Shown here in pieces: positions 1 to 9,800 of a DNA stretch of 64,000 nt (its first letter is position 1; each line of letters starts with the position of its first letter). Below the pieces are notes generated by a model. The model ran no database searches. It was given only the letters and a program-made list of their open reading frames with translations, and was not told the DNA's origin. The position numbers and the translations under genes were made by a program. This stretch comes from Culex pipiens pallens (lineage: Eukaryota; Arthropoda; Insecta; Diptera; Culicidae), in NCBI RefSeq assembly GCF_016801865.2, contig NC_068938.1, positions 96,186,221-96,250,220 on the forward strand. Direction: 5' to 3'.

Positions 1-2783
1 GTCGCCGCCGCATCCCAAACCAGCCGAACTTTCCCCGGCTTCTTCGGGTTCACCACCACGTTGAGCGGCAAGTAGAACGCTTTGTTGTTATCCGTTTCGT
101 TCAGTTCCTCCGCGGTGGCTTCGTGCGCGTATCCCTTGGCCTGGTAGTCCAGAATCTGCTTCTTGACGTTGTCGTACAGTTCCGGCGAACGCTCAAGTTT
201 CTTCTCCAGCTGCTTCATCCGCTTCACGGCCATCGGGTAGCTGTTTGGGAACTTGACGTCGTCGGTCTTCCACAGCAGTCCGGTCTCGAAGCGGTCACCC
301 ACGCGACGTGTAGTTTCTTCCATGATCTTCCTCGCGCGCTGATCCTCGACCGACTCCCGCTGCACAGTCACCACCGCTTCTTCCAGCGAATAGTGGCTTT
401 TGAGTAGATCGTGCAGCTCCTCGTTCGTTACTTCTTGGTGGCATCCGAGGAAACAGCTCGCGCCCGCCGACTCTGCATCCCGCGGTCCGTAGACCGTCCA
501 GCCGAGCTTGCACCGGACTGCCACCGGATCGACAATCGTGCCGACCTTCGTTTCCAGCGGTGCGAACGAATGAATATTATTCAACCCGATCAGCATTCCT
601 GGCCGACCGTCGTACGAATCCATCGGAAGCCCGCGCAAATGATCGTAGTGTGACGAAACCTCAGCAGCATTTAGTGTTTGGCGTGGCAACATCAGCTTGT
701 CCACCGTGCGGACAGATTGCAGCAGCAGCTTCTCGCCATTAGTCCCGTTGATCGCCGACGCCCAAATATTTGTCCGCCTCGAATGTTGTTCCACTCGCGT
801 GATGTTGGCCGTCCACTTGATGGTGAGCTTCTCCTTCGTCCCCAACAGCCCCAAACGGTCGGCTAGACCACTTTCGATCAGGGTGAGGGACGAACCCTCG
901 TCGAGGAAAGCGAGCACGATCATTGATCTCTCACCGCAGTAGACTTTTACCGGAAGCATCCGGAACAGCACGGGACTCGTGGACGTAATGTGTGCGTTCA
1001 TGCCGACTGCCCTAGTTTCCGGATGAAGCAGTGCATTGTGCGGCTCGCGACACTCTCCGACGTTGCAGCGAAGTTTGAGTTTGCATTGGCCGCCGTGGTC
1101 ATTCAGGCAGCGTTGGCAAAGCTTCCACTTCGTCGCCATCTTCACTCGATCTTCGTAGGGCAGCTTCTTGAAGTCCTCGCAGTTCCACAACCGATGGTCC
1201 GTGCGCTGGCACGCCTTGCACGGCCTTTGCTGTTTCTGCTCTCGCCGCTCTGTAGATTCCTCTGCAACGCTATGGTTGAACAGTGCGGCTTTCTCTTTGT
1301 TTCGGCTTCGGCCGCTCGATCCCGACGCTGCTCTGACGTCCGGTTTGTAGTCTAGGTTGACCGTCGCCTCGCACGCGTCCTCGACGATCTTCGAGAGAAA
1401 GTTGGTGAGCGTACGCAGATTCACCTCGCGCTTCTTGCGCTTGTAGTGCACCTCTTCTCTTCTCTTCTCCCCGTCCGGAAGCTTGTCGACGAGTTCCTGG
1501 ATCAAGATCGGATTGACCAGATGCGCCGTTAGTTCTGCGGCCTCGATGTGCTCGCATAATTGTTCCACAGCGTTGCCGAACGGGATGAACGATCCCAGCT
1601 TGTCCGCTCTCGGCGGTTCCAGCTTGCGCACTCGTTGCAGATGGCTTTGCAGCAACACTTCTGGGCGACCATAGATCTGGCGAAGCTTGGCGATCACACG
1701 CGGAACCGACTTGGGCAGAATGAGCTGGCCACGCACCTCCTCGAGCGCTCTGCCTTTCAGGCAGTCTTGTAGGCGCACGAGATTCTCCACGTCCGTGTAC
1801 CCGCAGGCTTCGTTCGACGCTTGGTAGGCCGCGAAGAACAATGGCCACTCTTCTGGCTTGCCGTGGAAGTCTGGCAGCTTCCTTGTCAGCCCTTGTCGTG
1901 CAGCTCGCTGGGCCTTCGTTGGACCCAACCCGTGCAGCCCCAGCCCGTCTGGCTTGGACACATCAACTTTGGTCGACTTCGCCGCTTTTCCGTCACCGTT
2001 GGCGTCGGTCGAGACGCCGGACTCCGACGAACTATCCGACGAGGACTCCGGTTTCTTAGACGACTTCGTTGAACCCGGATTGCTTCCGGGAGTTCCCGGA
2101 TTGGCCCCAGGATTAACCGGAATGTCCCCAGGTTTCGCCGTATTGTCCTCAGGATCTTCGCGGCCGTCGTGTTTAGCGACATTTTCTTCAGTCAGCGGTT
2201 TGACTTCGGGGTTTCTTAGCGGAGTGCTACTGTTTTTCAGCAGCTTGTCGATGGAGGCGCTCTTGTCCCGGAACGCAGTTTCCAGCTGTTGGATCCGTTT
2301 CAGGTGCTCCTCCTTCTTCACCATCTCCGCGGCTAGATCGGCCTCACGCCGCTTGAAATCCCTCTCGCGAAGTTTCTCGGCCCTTGTGGCCTCCTTCTCG
2401 CGGAGCTCTTCGTCGATCTTCATCTGACGCTCCTCAAGATAAGCAGCCAGTTCAAACTCCTTCTCCTTCAGGACTCGCGTCATCTCCTGTTCCGCTACCG
2501 CACGCTTCCGAGTTTCTTCCAAAGCATTCAGCTTCTCTTGCAACTCGGGGGGTACTGGGAGCGGTACCTCAACGGACTTCTTAGTCTTTTTCTTCTTTTG
2601 GCAGTCCTTGTCCGGACAATACCACTTCTTCCCCGACTTCTTGTCAGCCGGATTGAGGTTGACGCACCGAGCGTGGAACCACAGTTTGCAGCTATCGCAG
2701 CCAACCATCAGCTCATCCTCGGTCGACACCGTGTTGCAGGTTGAGCAGGGCGTCTCGGTGAAGTCCGGATTTTCGTCAGCCAT
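1..2783 (-). CDS. BEL/Pao Gag-Pol polyprotein with N-terminal PHD finger (partial)
   Basis: An ATG at 2783 opens a minus-strand frame of about 927 codons with no stop before the window edge. Residues ~13-61 form a C4HC3 PHD-like finger (C13, C16, C29, C32, H37, C40, C56, C61). Next comes a Lys/Glu-rich predicted coiled coil (~80-190), a Pro/Gly/Asn- and Ser-rich linker, and a DUF1759-like Gag core from ~300 (LPDFHGKPEEWPLFF). A CCHC knuckle lies near 520 (CKACQRTDHRLWNC), followed by a second Cys/His cluster. The retropepsin-like site is FLDEGSS near 624, with Glu after the catalytic Asp as in some BEL/Pao proteases. The frame leaves the window at VRLVWDAAA, the first reverse-transcriptase motif. 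The product would build virus-like particles and reverse transcribe the element's RNA. The frame is GC-richer than its surroundings and undamaged, which suggests a young copy. Confidence 0.9.
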   Translation of the reverse strand, partial: MADENPDFTETPCSTCNTVSTEDELMVGCDSCKLWFHARCVNLNPADKKSGKKWYCPDKDCQKKKKTKKSVEVPLPVPPELQEKLNALEETRKRAVAEQEMTRVLKEKEFELAAYLEERQMKIDEELREKEATRAEKLRERDFKRREADLAAEMVKKEEHLKRIQQLETAFRDKSASIDKLLKNSSTPLRNPEVKPLTEENVAKHDGREDPEDNTAKPGDIPVNPGANPGTPGSNPGSTKSSKKPESSSDSSSESGVSTDANGDGKAAKSTKVDVSKPDGLGLHGLGPTKAQRAARQGLTRKLPDFHGKPEEWPLFFAAYQASNEACGYTDVENLVRLQDCLKGRALEEVRGQLILPKSVPRVIAKLRQIYGRPEVLLQSHLQRVRKLEPPRADKLGSFIPFGNAVEQLCEHIEAAELTAHLVNPILIQELVDKLPDGEKRREEVHYKRKKREVNLRTLTNFLSKIVEDACEATVNLDYKPDVRAASGSSGRSRNKEKAALFNHSVAEESTERREQKQQRPCKACQRTDHRLWNCEDFKKLPYEDRVKMATKWKLCQRCLNDHGGQCKLKLRCNVGECREPHNALLHPETRAVGMNAHITSTSPVLFRMLPVKVYCGERSMIVLAFLDEGSSLTLIESGLADRLGLLGTKEKLTIKWTANITRVEQHSRRTNIWASAINGTNGEKLLLQSVRTVDKLMLPRQTLNAAEVSSHYDHLRGLPMDSYDGRPGMLIGLNNIHSFAPLETKVGTIVDPVAVRCKLGWTVYGPRDAESAGASCFLGCHQEVTNEELHDLLKSHYSLEEAVVTVQRESVEDQRARKIMEETTRRVGDRFETGLLWKTDDVKFPNSYPMAVKRMKQLEKKLERSPELYDNVKKQILDYQAKGYAHEATAEELNETDNNKAFYLPLNVVVNPKKPGKVRLVWDAAA

Positions 2784-3095
2784 CGTGGGAGAGGAATACC
2801 GAACCCGCAATTAATTTTGTAGATTGTTCGGGTGGTCGGTAATTAAAACCCCAACTTTTTGTTAAGCAGCGTTTCAAGCAGCTACAAAACTGCAAGTAAG
2901 TGTTTATTTTTAGTATTTTTGTTTACATTGTTATTTCTCCTACTCACTTAATTGGTCTCCTTTCCTACGTTAGCGTTTCCTCTTCCCTTAACTCCTCCTC
3001 TTCCTTCCTTCTTGTACTTCCTGTTTTTCGTAGGTGTAATTTAATATTAACAATTTTTCTTGTTTATTTTCAGGTTTACTCACGGATCACCAAAG
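2784..3095 (-). other. Untranslated leader between primer site and gag
   Basis: This AT-rich leader has splice-like signals on both strands. On the minus strand, a GTAAGT donor at 3220 (inside the LTR) could pair with a TTGCAG acceptor ending at 2890. On the plus strand there are two complete intron-like intervals: 2896-3073 (GTAAGT to TTTTCAG) and 3159-3222 (GTAAGT to a long pyrimidine tract and ACAG). Which of these is used, if any, cannot be told from sequence alone. Confidence 0.4.
3077..3092 (-). other. Primer-binding site of the BEL/Pao element
   Basis: Three bases after the LTR end, the minus strand reads TGGTGATCCGTGAG. This is the complement of a tRNA 3' end finishing in ...GGATCA-CCA. 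TGG directly inside the LTR is the normal position for minus-strand DNA priming. The tRNA species was not identified. Confidence 0.65.
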
Positions 3096-3499
3096 TGTAA
3101 TTTCACCCCAAATGACGGTACAACGGCAGAGCAGCTCGCTGGACTTCTTCGCTATTGGGTAAGTAGCTGGTGTTTAATTCATCTTTAACTGCACTAATTT
3201 TCTTTTCTTTTTTTACTTACAGGTTTCCTACGCAGCACAGTTTCAATAAATTTAATAATCTAACTACTGCACTACTTTTTTCCTCCACAAATCCGCAAAA
3301 AACTCTCCTCCAAAACTCGTTCGACGTCCGTACTATGCTTGGTGAAAATGGTGAACCAACAGCGCGCGTGTTTACACTGGAGGCCACACACACACTTTTT
3401 CCGTCCTCTTTGCGCGCGTTGACAGCTGTGACGGTATCGGCTGATTACACCGCCGGCGTTGCACCGTCGGCCAGTGTGCCCATCCCAGCGGTGGCAACA
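3096..3499 (-). repeat. 5' LTR of the BEL/Pao element
   Basis: On the minus strand this 404-bp block begins TGTTGCCACCGC and ends GTGAAATTACA, the TG...CA ends expected of an LTR. It is followed at once by a tRNA-complementary primer site. The first ~170 bp are GC-rich with CGCG words and a GT run, as expected for a U3 promoter. The later part is AT-rich and has ATTATTAAATTTATTG. Boundaries are inferred from the end motifs and the primer site because the second LTR is not in the window. Confidence 0.72.
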
Positions 3500-3511
3500 A
3501 AAGTTATGCTT

Positions 3512-5505
3512 AAAACGTTACTTAATCCACCTTTAGGTGGTTGGTGCCTTCCTCACATTCATAAAGTCAATACATTCAGTAAAAATAGCAACATTCCCTT
3601 AACATGCATGTTTAACAAATCAACTTTATTACTAATTTCTTTTGATAGGGTTCGCAGACCTTTAATTTTTCTGGCTCATCGGCAAAAAAAAACCTATCCA
3701 ACGATAGTTCGCATGGAAGATTCAGACAATATTTTTATCACAATATCTGAAATCCGACCTGTAAAATGTGTATAAATAACACTTAAGTGCTAATAACTTT
3801 TGAAAGGGGTGGCAGATCCTCGATGTATTAGGCTCATTTGAAAGGTCTTTCGATTGTCTAACTAACGACAGGTCGCATGATGGACCCGGACATCATTTTT
3901 ACTAAAATATCTGAGATCCGGCCTCCAAAAAGTGTATAAATAACACTTAAGTACTAATAACTTTTGATAGGGTTGTCAGATCCTTGATGTTTTAGACTCA
4001 TTTGCAAGCTCTTTCGATTATCTAACTAACGACAGGTCACATGATGGACCCGGACATCATTTTTACTAAAATATCTGAGATCCGGCATCCAAAAAGTGTG
4101 TAAATAACAGTTAAGTGCCAATAACTTTTTATAGGGTTGTCAGATCCTTGATGTTTTAGGCTCATTTGAAACGTCTTTCGATTGTCTAACTAACGACAGG
4201 TTGCATGATGGACCCGGACATCATTTTTACTAAAATATCTGAGATCCGGCCTCCAAAAAGTGCATAAAAAACACTTAAGTGCCAATAACTTTTGATAGGG
4301 TTGTCAGACCCTTGATATTTTAGACTCGTTTGAAGAATCTTTCGATTATCTAACTAACGACAGGTCGCATGATGGACCCGGACATCATTTTTACTGAAAA
4401 ATCTGAGATCCGGCCTCCAAAAAGTGTATAAATAACAGTTAAGTGCCAATAACTTTTTATAGGGTTGTCAGATCCTTGATGTTTTAGGCTCATTTGAAAC
4501 GTCTTTCGATTGTCTAACTAACGACAGGTCACATGATGGACCCGGACATCGTTTTTACTAAAATATCTGAGATCCGGCCTCCAAAAAGTGTATAAATAAC
4601 ACTTAAGTGCCAATAACTTTTGATAGGGTTGTCAGATCTTCAATGTTTTGGGCTCATTGGAAAGGTCTTTTTAATACCTTTCTGAAAATGTATAATATGA
4701 TAGGGTTTCTTGCAAAAACCACCCTTTTTACAATCTTCCGGACATACGCCAAAATCGTTTTTTTAGCATAACTTTTGAAGTACTTAACTAAACTTGCTGA
4801 TTTTAAATAGAGACCTATGGGACCCCAAGACGGATCGAATGAGACTACTACGGTCAAAATCCGTTCATCCAGTCCGGAGATAATCGAGTGACAATTTTTT
4901 TGTCCACCCACCTACACACATCCACACAGACATTTGCTCAGAACATGATTCTGAGTCGATAGGTATACGTGAAGGTGGGTCTACAAGGTCGAATTAAGAA
5001 GTTCATTTTCCGAGTGATTTTATAGCCTTTCCTCAGTAAAGTGAGGAAGGCAAAAAACGATTTCAGATAAACTTCAAAAGATTGTAAAAAGGGTGGTTTT
5101 TGTTAGAAAAAAGAAAAAAAGTTTAGACCTTTCCAACGAGCCTAAAACGTTGAAGATCATACCACCTTATCAAAAGTTATAACCACTTAAGTGTAATTTA
5201 TACAATTTTTAGAGGCCTGATCTCATATATTTTGATGAAAACGTTGTCCGGATCTACTATGCGACATATCGTTGGATGGGTAATCAAGAGATCTTTCCAA
5301 AGAAACCAAAAGATTGGAAATCTGACAATTCTATCAAAAGTTATAAGTACTTTAGTGTTTTTAATACACTTTTTTGAGGCCGGATCTCAGATATTTTGAT
5401 AAAAATCATTGTTATTTACACACTTTTTTGAGGCTATGTAGTGTATTCACTTTATGAAAGTGAGTAAGGCACCAACCACTTAAAGGTGGATTAAGTAACG
5501 TTTTT
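3512..5505. mobile_element. TIR element with internal 164-bp tandem repeats
   Basis: The left end reads aaaacgttacttaatccacc, then aggtggttggtgccttcctc. The right end near 5460-5504 is its reverse complement with a few mismatches, including tgagtaaggcaccaaccac. The interior holds about six or seven ~164-bp repeats (3645-4650), then a block with a CA-rich tract and the motif gattctgagtcgataggtat (4945-4970), then repeat-like units in the opposite orientation (5040-5450). There is no open frame for a transposase. Relatives with the same end motif lie at 11897-13197 and 50661-51520, so this is a non-autonomous family common in this genome. No target-site duplication was resolved. Confidence 0.75.
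3645..4650. repeat. ~164-bp tandem repeats
   Basis: Successive units carry the words gggttgtcagatccttgatg, gactcatttg, taactaacgacaggtc and gatggacccggacatc. The step between gatagggttgt landmarks (3967 and 4131) is 164 bp. Units differ by scattered substitutions and small indels. They form the left interior of the TIR element starting at 3512. Confidence 0.85.
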
Positions 5506-8500
5506 TTTGTGAAATGATTTTCATAATATTTTTATTTGTCAATTTTCATGTATGCAATTCCTAAAAACTATCAGTAGAGTTTTTGAAAGCTGACAATATT
5601 TCCATCATCACAATCTAATTAGGCCGAAACTTTGCTTCCCTTCCTGTGCTCGTATGGCTAATTAATTAGGCTAAACTTTCACGTAGTAAAAACAGATATG
5701 GGCTGTGAAGTTGCTACTTTATCGGCAATTTGCGATCAAACTTTGTCATAGGCAAAAGTGTGTGATGTTGGTGCCTGCCGGGTGAGTTGCAAATTTTCGT
5801 CAACGTATGTGTTTACCTCTGCGGTGAAGGTAGTTAACAGTTAAACCGAAAGGGTAAACTAGTTTGGATGCTAACGAGGTTAAAAGTTTGCAGCACATGT
5901 TTGCTCCGCTTCGATAAGCAGCTTGTGAAAGTTTAATTGGTTTTTGCAGAAAAGTGCGGAAACTGTAAACAAATTAAACTTGATAAGAGATCTGATCTAC
6001 AAGTTAAAATTTCGAAATTGCGCGTCCCGCAGGTCAAAAACCACATGGAATGAGTTCAATTAAAACAACTGCATTGCATACAGGGCGGTTAAATAAATTA
6101 AATGAGTAAATTCCCGTTTTCGTACACGTACTCGTTTTTTATGCTTTTGTTCTGATGTTCTGCAACACACCAGGATCAAACGAATGCCGCGTGTAATCAT
6201 CGTTATTAGTTACAATTAAAATAAATTCCATTTTCGCTTATTGCAGCGATTATGTTTGCCACATTATTTTTTTTTTAAATTTTCTTCATAATAGGAACTG
6301 GTGCAGTGCAAATTAATTTAAAAAATGTATAATTTCAAGCATCGAATACAATTAAACAATTTCAAAGGGGTAATGCTCATTGTCTCAATTGATTGACTCC
6401 TTATAATCCCTGTGGCCTTTCATTCAAGGATACCCTCCCCGATTGCTATCACGTTTCACTACTCCAACAAATTCATGTACCCAGCCAAGTCTTATCTGTG
6501 TTTCGTAATTTCTGCCTTCTAATTATGACCCGGGGCTATTTGTACGCGACTAAATGACTGTAATTCAACACATCTAAAGCAATAAAGGCTCCGGCTTCTT
6601 TCACGGGGTGATTTATGCAGGTCATGGCCGATGGCAACCCCGGGCCAAGACCATTCATCTCACTTTTTCAGCGAGAGTATCGTTATCTTTGAGGATGTTG
6701 TTTATTAGCGACGGCGGCCAGACAAGTCGTTAGCTTCGGGCGCCCTAGAACGTGGAGGAATGTTTATTAATGTTTAAGCTTTTTATTAGCGAGTTACGCT
6801 AATTTGAGGCGTATGGAGATTTTTGTCATGTTTGAATTATTTTTAAAATACTTTTTTTTTACTTTACTCATTTTCGTTTTTTTAGATTTTTTAAATTGTA
6901 TTAATAGTAGTCAAATGCAGCTACTCCTGCATTTCTTCATTTCATCATATCCTGCAACAATTCTGTTGATATTCCTCCAGTCAAGGGATGTTGAGAGAAA
7001 AGCGTTTTCCGACCTCCTTTTTCTCCCTCCCAAATGATCAATATTATACGAAAACCAAACAACAATGCTGGAAAAAAACTGTTGACCTTTGCTGCCATAG
7101 TGAAAAATCGTCTTTTACGAAAGTGCTTCGGAAGTCATTTTCTTTGGTGGGGATTGTGTTTGTTGACTCTTATTGTAAATTTTTTTGAAAAAATAATTTA
7201 TTTTTTCAATCTCATTAACATTGAGGTTGAAAAAATAAATTATTTTTTCAAAAATTTTGACAATAAAAGTCATTCTATTTAAGGATTTTTCACCCAATGA
7301 CCCAGTTTCAAGAGCCGTTTTACGGTTTGCCAGATAAATATAATTGAAATGTTTAAATGACATGAAATTAGAGACTCTGATACCTTTTGAACCATAAACT
7401 TGTTGGTAAATTGCACGTGGTAAACAGAGCTTGAAAAGTTTAATTTGAGAGATATTATTTTTGCGCCATTATTTACACGCCATCTAAGCCAATCTTCTTA
7501 ACCGTGATCGAATTGTTCATATAGCATTTCCTTTTTGTTTTATATTATTTTAACGTAAATTTTCTTACTTCTTTCAATTTAAAGCGAAATCTTGACAAAA
7601 GCATTTCCCTCTTCCTTCGACCATAAGCTTTGTCAGCATCCGTTGCAAAGGAAACCGTTCAGGTAGGATGTGACCCCAGCTCTGTGATTGAACAACTTTC
7701 CCCTGTCCGGAAAGCGTTTTCTGAAAAGTCACCGGAAAACTTTGCTTCTGTATTTCCTGGCCCACCTCCGTTGCATCTTTGACCCAACAAAAGTCCATCC
7801 GTTTCGCACGAGCAGAAAACTTCTCGAGTGCGCTGCCATAGCGAAAAAGGAACTGCACCGGAATGACTTTTGACTGGAAATGCAATCCTGGCAATTTACT
7901 GAGAAGGTGATGAAAATAAATGGGGTTAAAATGCATCCTGCAGTTTGCTACTGTTTGTTGGATAAAGTTAGCATGAAATTGACTGATCTAACTTTGAACA
8001 AGTGGTGTGGTTGATGACTTCAAACTTTGTTTCACAAATTTTAATTAATATCTCAATTAGTAATTAATTGGACTTTTTTAAATTTTATTCTTAAATTTAA
8101 ATCGGTTTTTATCCAGAAAGACGCTCCAAAAAGCAATCTTGACCTATTTTCTAGTATTTATACGTTTCGAGATTTGTCAAAAGCCGGCACATTTCCAACA
8201 CTAATAAACAAAACAATTTAACCTGATTACCGGAGACACCACCGCCAGAAAGCGCTTCTTCGTTTTTCTCAAACTCTGCCAGCAGTACAGAGAAACAGTG
8301 CCACAATTGGGACTAATTCACAACTTGAGATGTCTTGGGAAGGAAGTGGATTGGATTGTTTGAGCATATAAGACAAGATTATTTTATACGATTTTTTAAA
8401 GAAGGGGGACTAGGCGCCTCCTTAAAAGTTCAACTAAACTTTCTAGTAATGTTAAAAATCAATGGAGACACATGGTAGTCATTCAATTATACAAGTCTGA

Positions 8501-9798
8501 TGCAATGGACGGCACAAAGTCCAATATGTACCACTCTATTGTTCATTCAAATGCACAAAATTGCAACCTTTCACGCAGATTAGCCAATTCAAAGCAATTC
8601 CTCTTGACAAGCCGGGCTCAATTAAAACTTTTGACGCAATTAAGCTGTTGAAACTTTGTGTTCACCTGTTCTAAGAGAGAGAAGAAAACTTTCTGATGCC
8701 AGGTTTGACGGGAAAATGTCGAGCCAAAGTGGAAATTTACCACAGATGGTTGAAATTAGGCCTGGCGGCTCAATCAGAGGATGCAAAAGTTTTCACAGGT
8801 TTGGGAACATCCTGGCGTGGGAGAAGCTTTGATGACAGCAATTTTGTGCTCTCAGCTTAATTGTTGAACAATCAAGTAAGGTTTGAGACGACAGTTTTTA
8901 GGAAGTTATACCTTCTACCACTAGAACTTTGGTAATAATTTGGTTGTGCTCATAACTAAATGAATAGTGACTTATTTGTATTTTTGTACATTTTTAAAGG
9001 GTTTACTGGAAGCAACGTTTTGACTATAGTGAGAAAAATATGATTTTTTATCATGTTTTATCAATGGATTACATTATTTTTAAATTCAACATATTTATTT
9101 TACACTTAAATTAACTAACGCGCGAAAAACTAAGTTGATTCCTTTTAAAAATACCCCAAAATTCCGCGCGCTTGGTGTTAACACACATTATTTATTTGTT
9201 CAACTTCAGGCCAACTAAATTCCATGCTCGCGATTTTCCACATCTCAAGCAGTGACAAAGCTCATGCATAAAAAAGATGTAATTTTATCACCGCTGGAAT
9301 CGTCATCATCCGGTCTTTTTTTATTTTTCCCTGTACCATTGCTATGCATTACCAGCAGCAGACAGAATTTAAAATTTAACAACCCTGAACAACACATTAG
9401 ACAAACATCAGCAATTTTTTTGTTGTTTGCTCCTTTTTGTGGCTTTTTGAACTACTCTATACATCGTGCAGACCAACCCGTAAGAAAATTGTGTTTTTCA
9501 TTCATTTTTTCGGTTTTCCCATACAAACTTTACCTTTGAGTATCAATGGGTAAATAATGACCGATTTTGCTCATATTTGGTCCAGAGTCCTAAAATAGGT
9601 TAAGGAACAATATTCAGCTTGTGGAGCGAGGTTTTGAAAAAAAATCCTATATTCTGGGACCTGTTAGGGAAAATATTACAAGAAAAAAAAAGTTTGTCTT
9701 TGAAAAGCTGATTCATTTATATTTTGTTTCGTGATGTTTACTTTTTCAAGAATAAATCATATAAAAAATATTAACAGAGAAGCTATTAAAATATATAA
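5506..9798. other. Gene-free AT-rich DNA
   Basis: No supported gene was seen. The frames present are short and lack recognisable domains. Poly(T) and poly(A) runs are frequent. A ~107-bp hairpin lies at 7165-7271 (listed separately). Nothing else here could be assigned to a family by eye. Confidence 0.6.
7165..7271. repeat. Short AT-rich inverted repeat (hairpin)
   Basis: Left arm gactcttattgtaaatttt and right arm aaaattttgacaataaaagtc mirror each other, and the inner parts (aaaaaataatttattttttc and its copy) pair as well, leaving a loop of a few bases near 7215-7222. This could be a tiny MITE remnant. No target duplication is clear. Confidence 0.6.
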
Positions 9799-9800
9799 TA

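Larger units (their letters stand above)
1..3499 (-). mobile_element. BEL/Pao LTR retrotransposon, 5' part
   Basis: Read on the minus strand this is the 5' half of an LTR retrotransposon: an LTR starting TGTTGCC and ending ATTACA (3499 down to 3096), a tRNA primer-binding site directly after it, a ~290-nt leader, then gag-pol from 2783 to the window edge. The protein domains and their order (Gag with DUF1759-like region, zinc knuckles, retropepsin, reverse transcriptase) are those of the BEL/Pao superfamily. The rest of pol and the 3' LTR lie outside the window, so LTR-LTR identity and the flanking target-site duplication cannot be checked. The 5' LTR end sits only 12 bp from the end of the TIR element at 3512. 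Confidence 0.88.

Noticed and set aside
1270..1848. 192-codon minus-strand frame, and other frames at 123-2814
   Set aside because: These are out-of-frame shadows of the BEL/Pao gag-pol reading frame that spans 2783 to 1.
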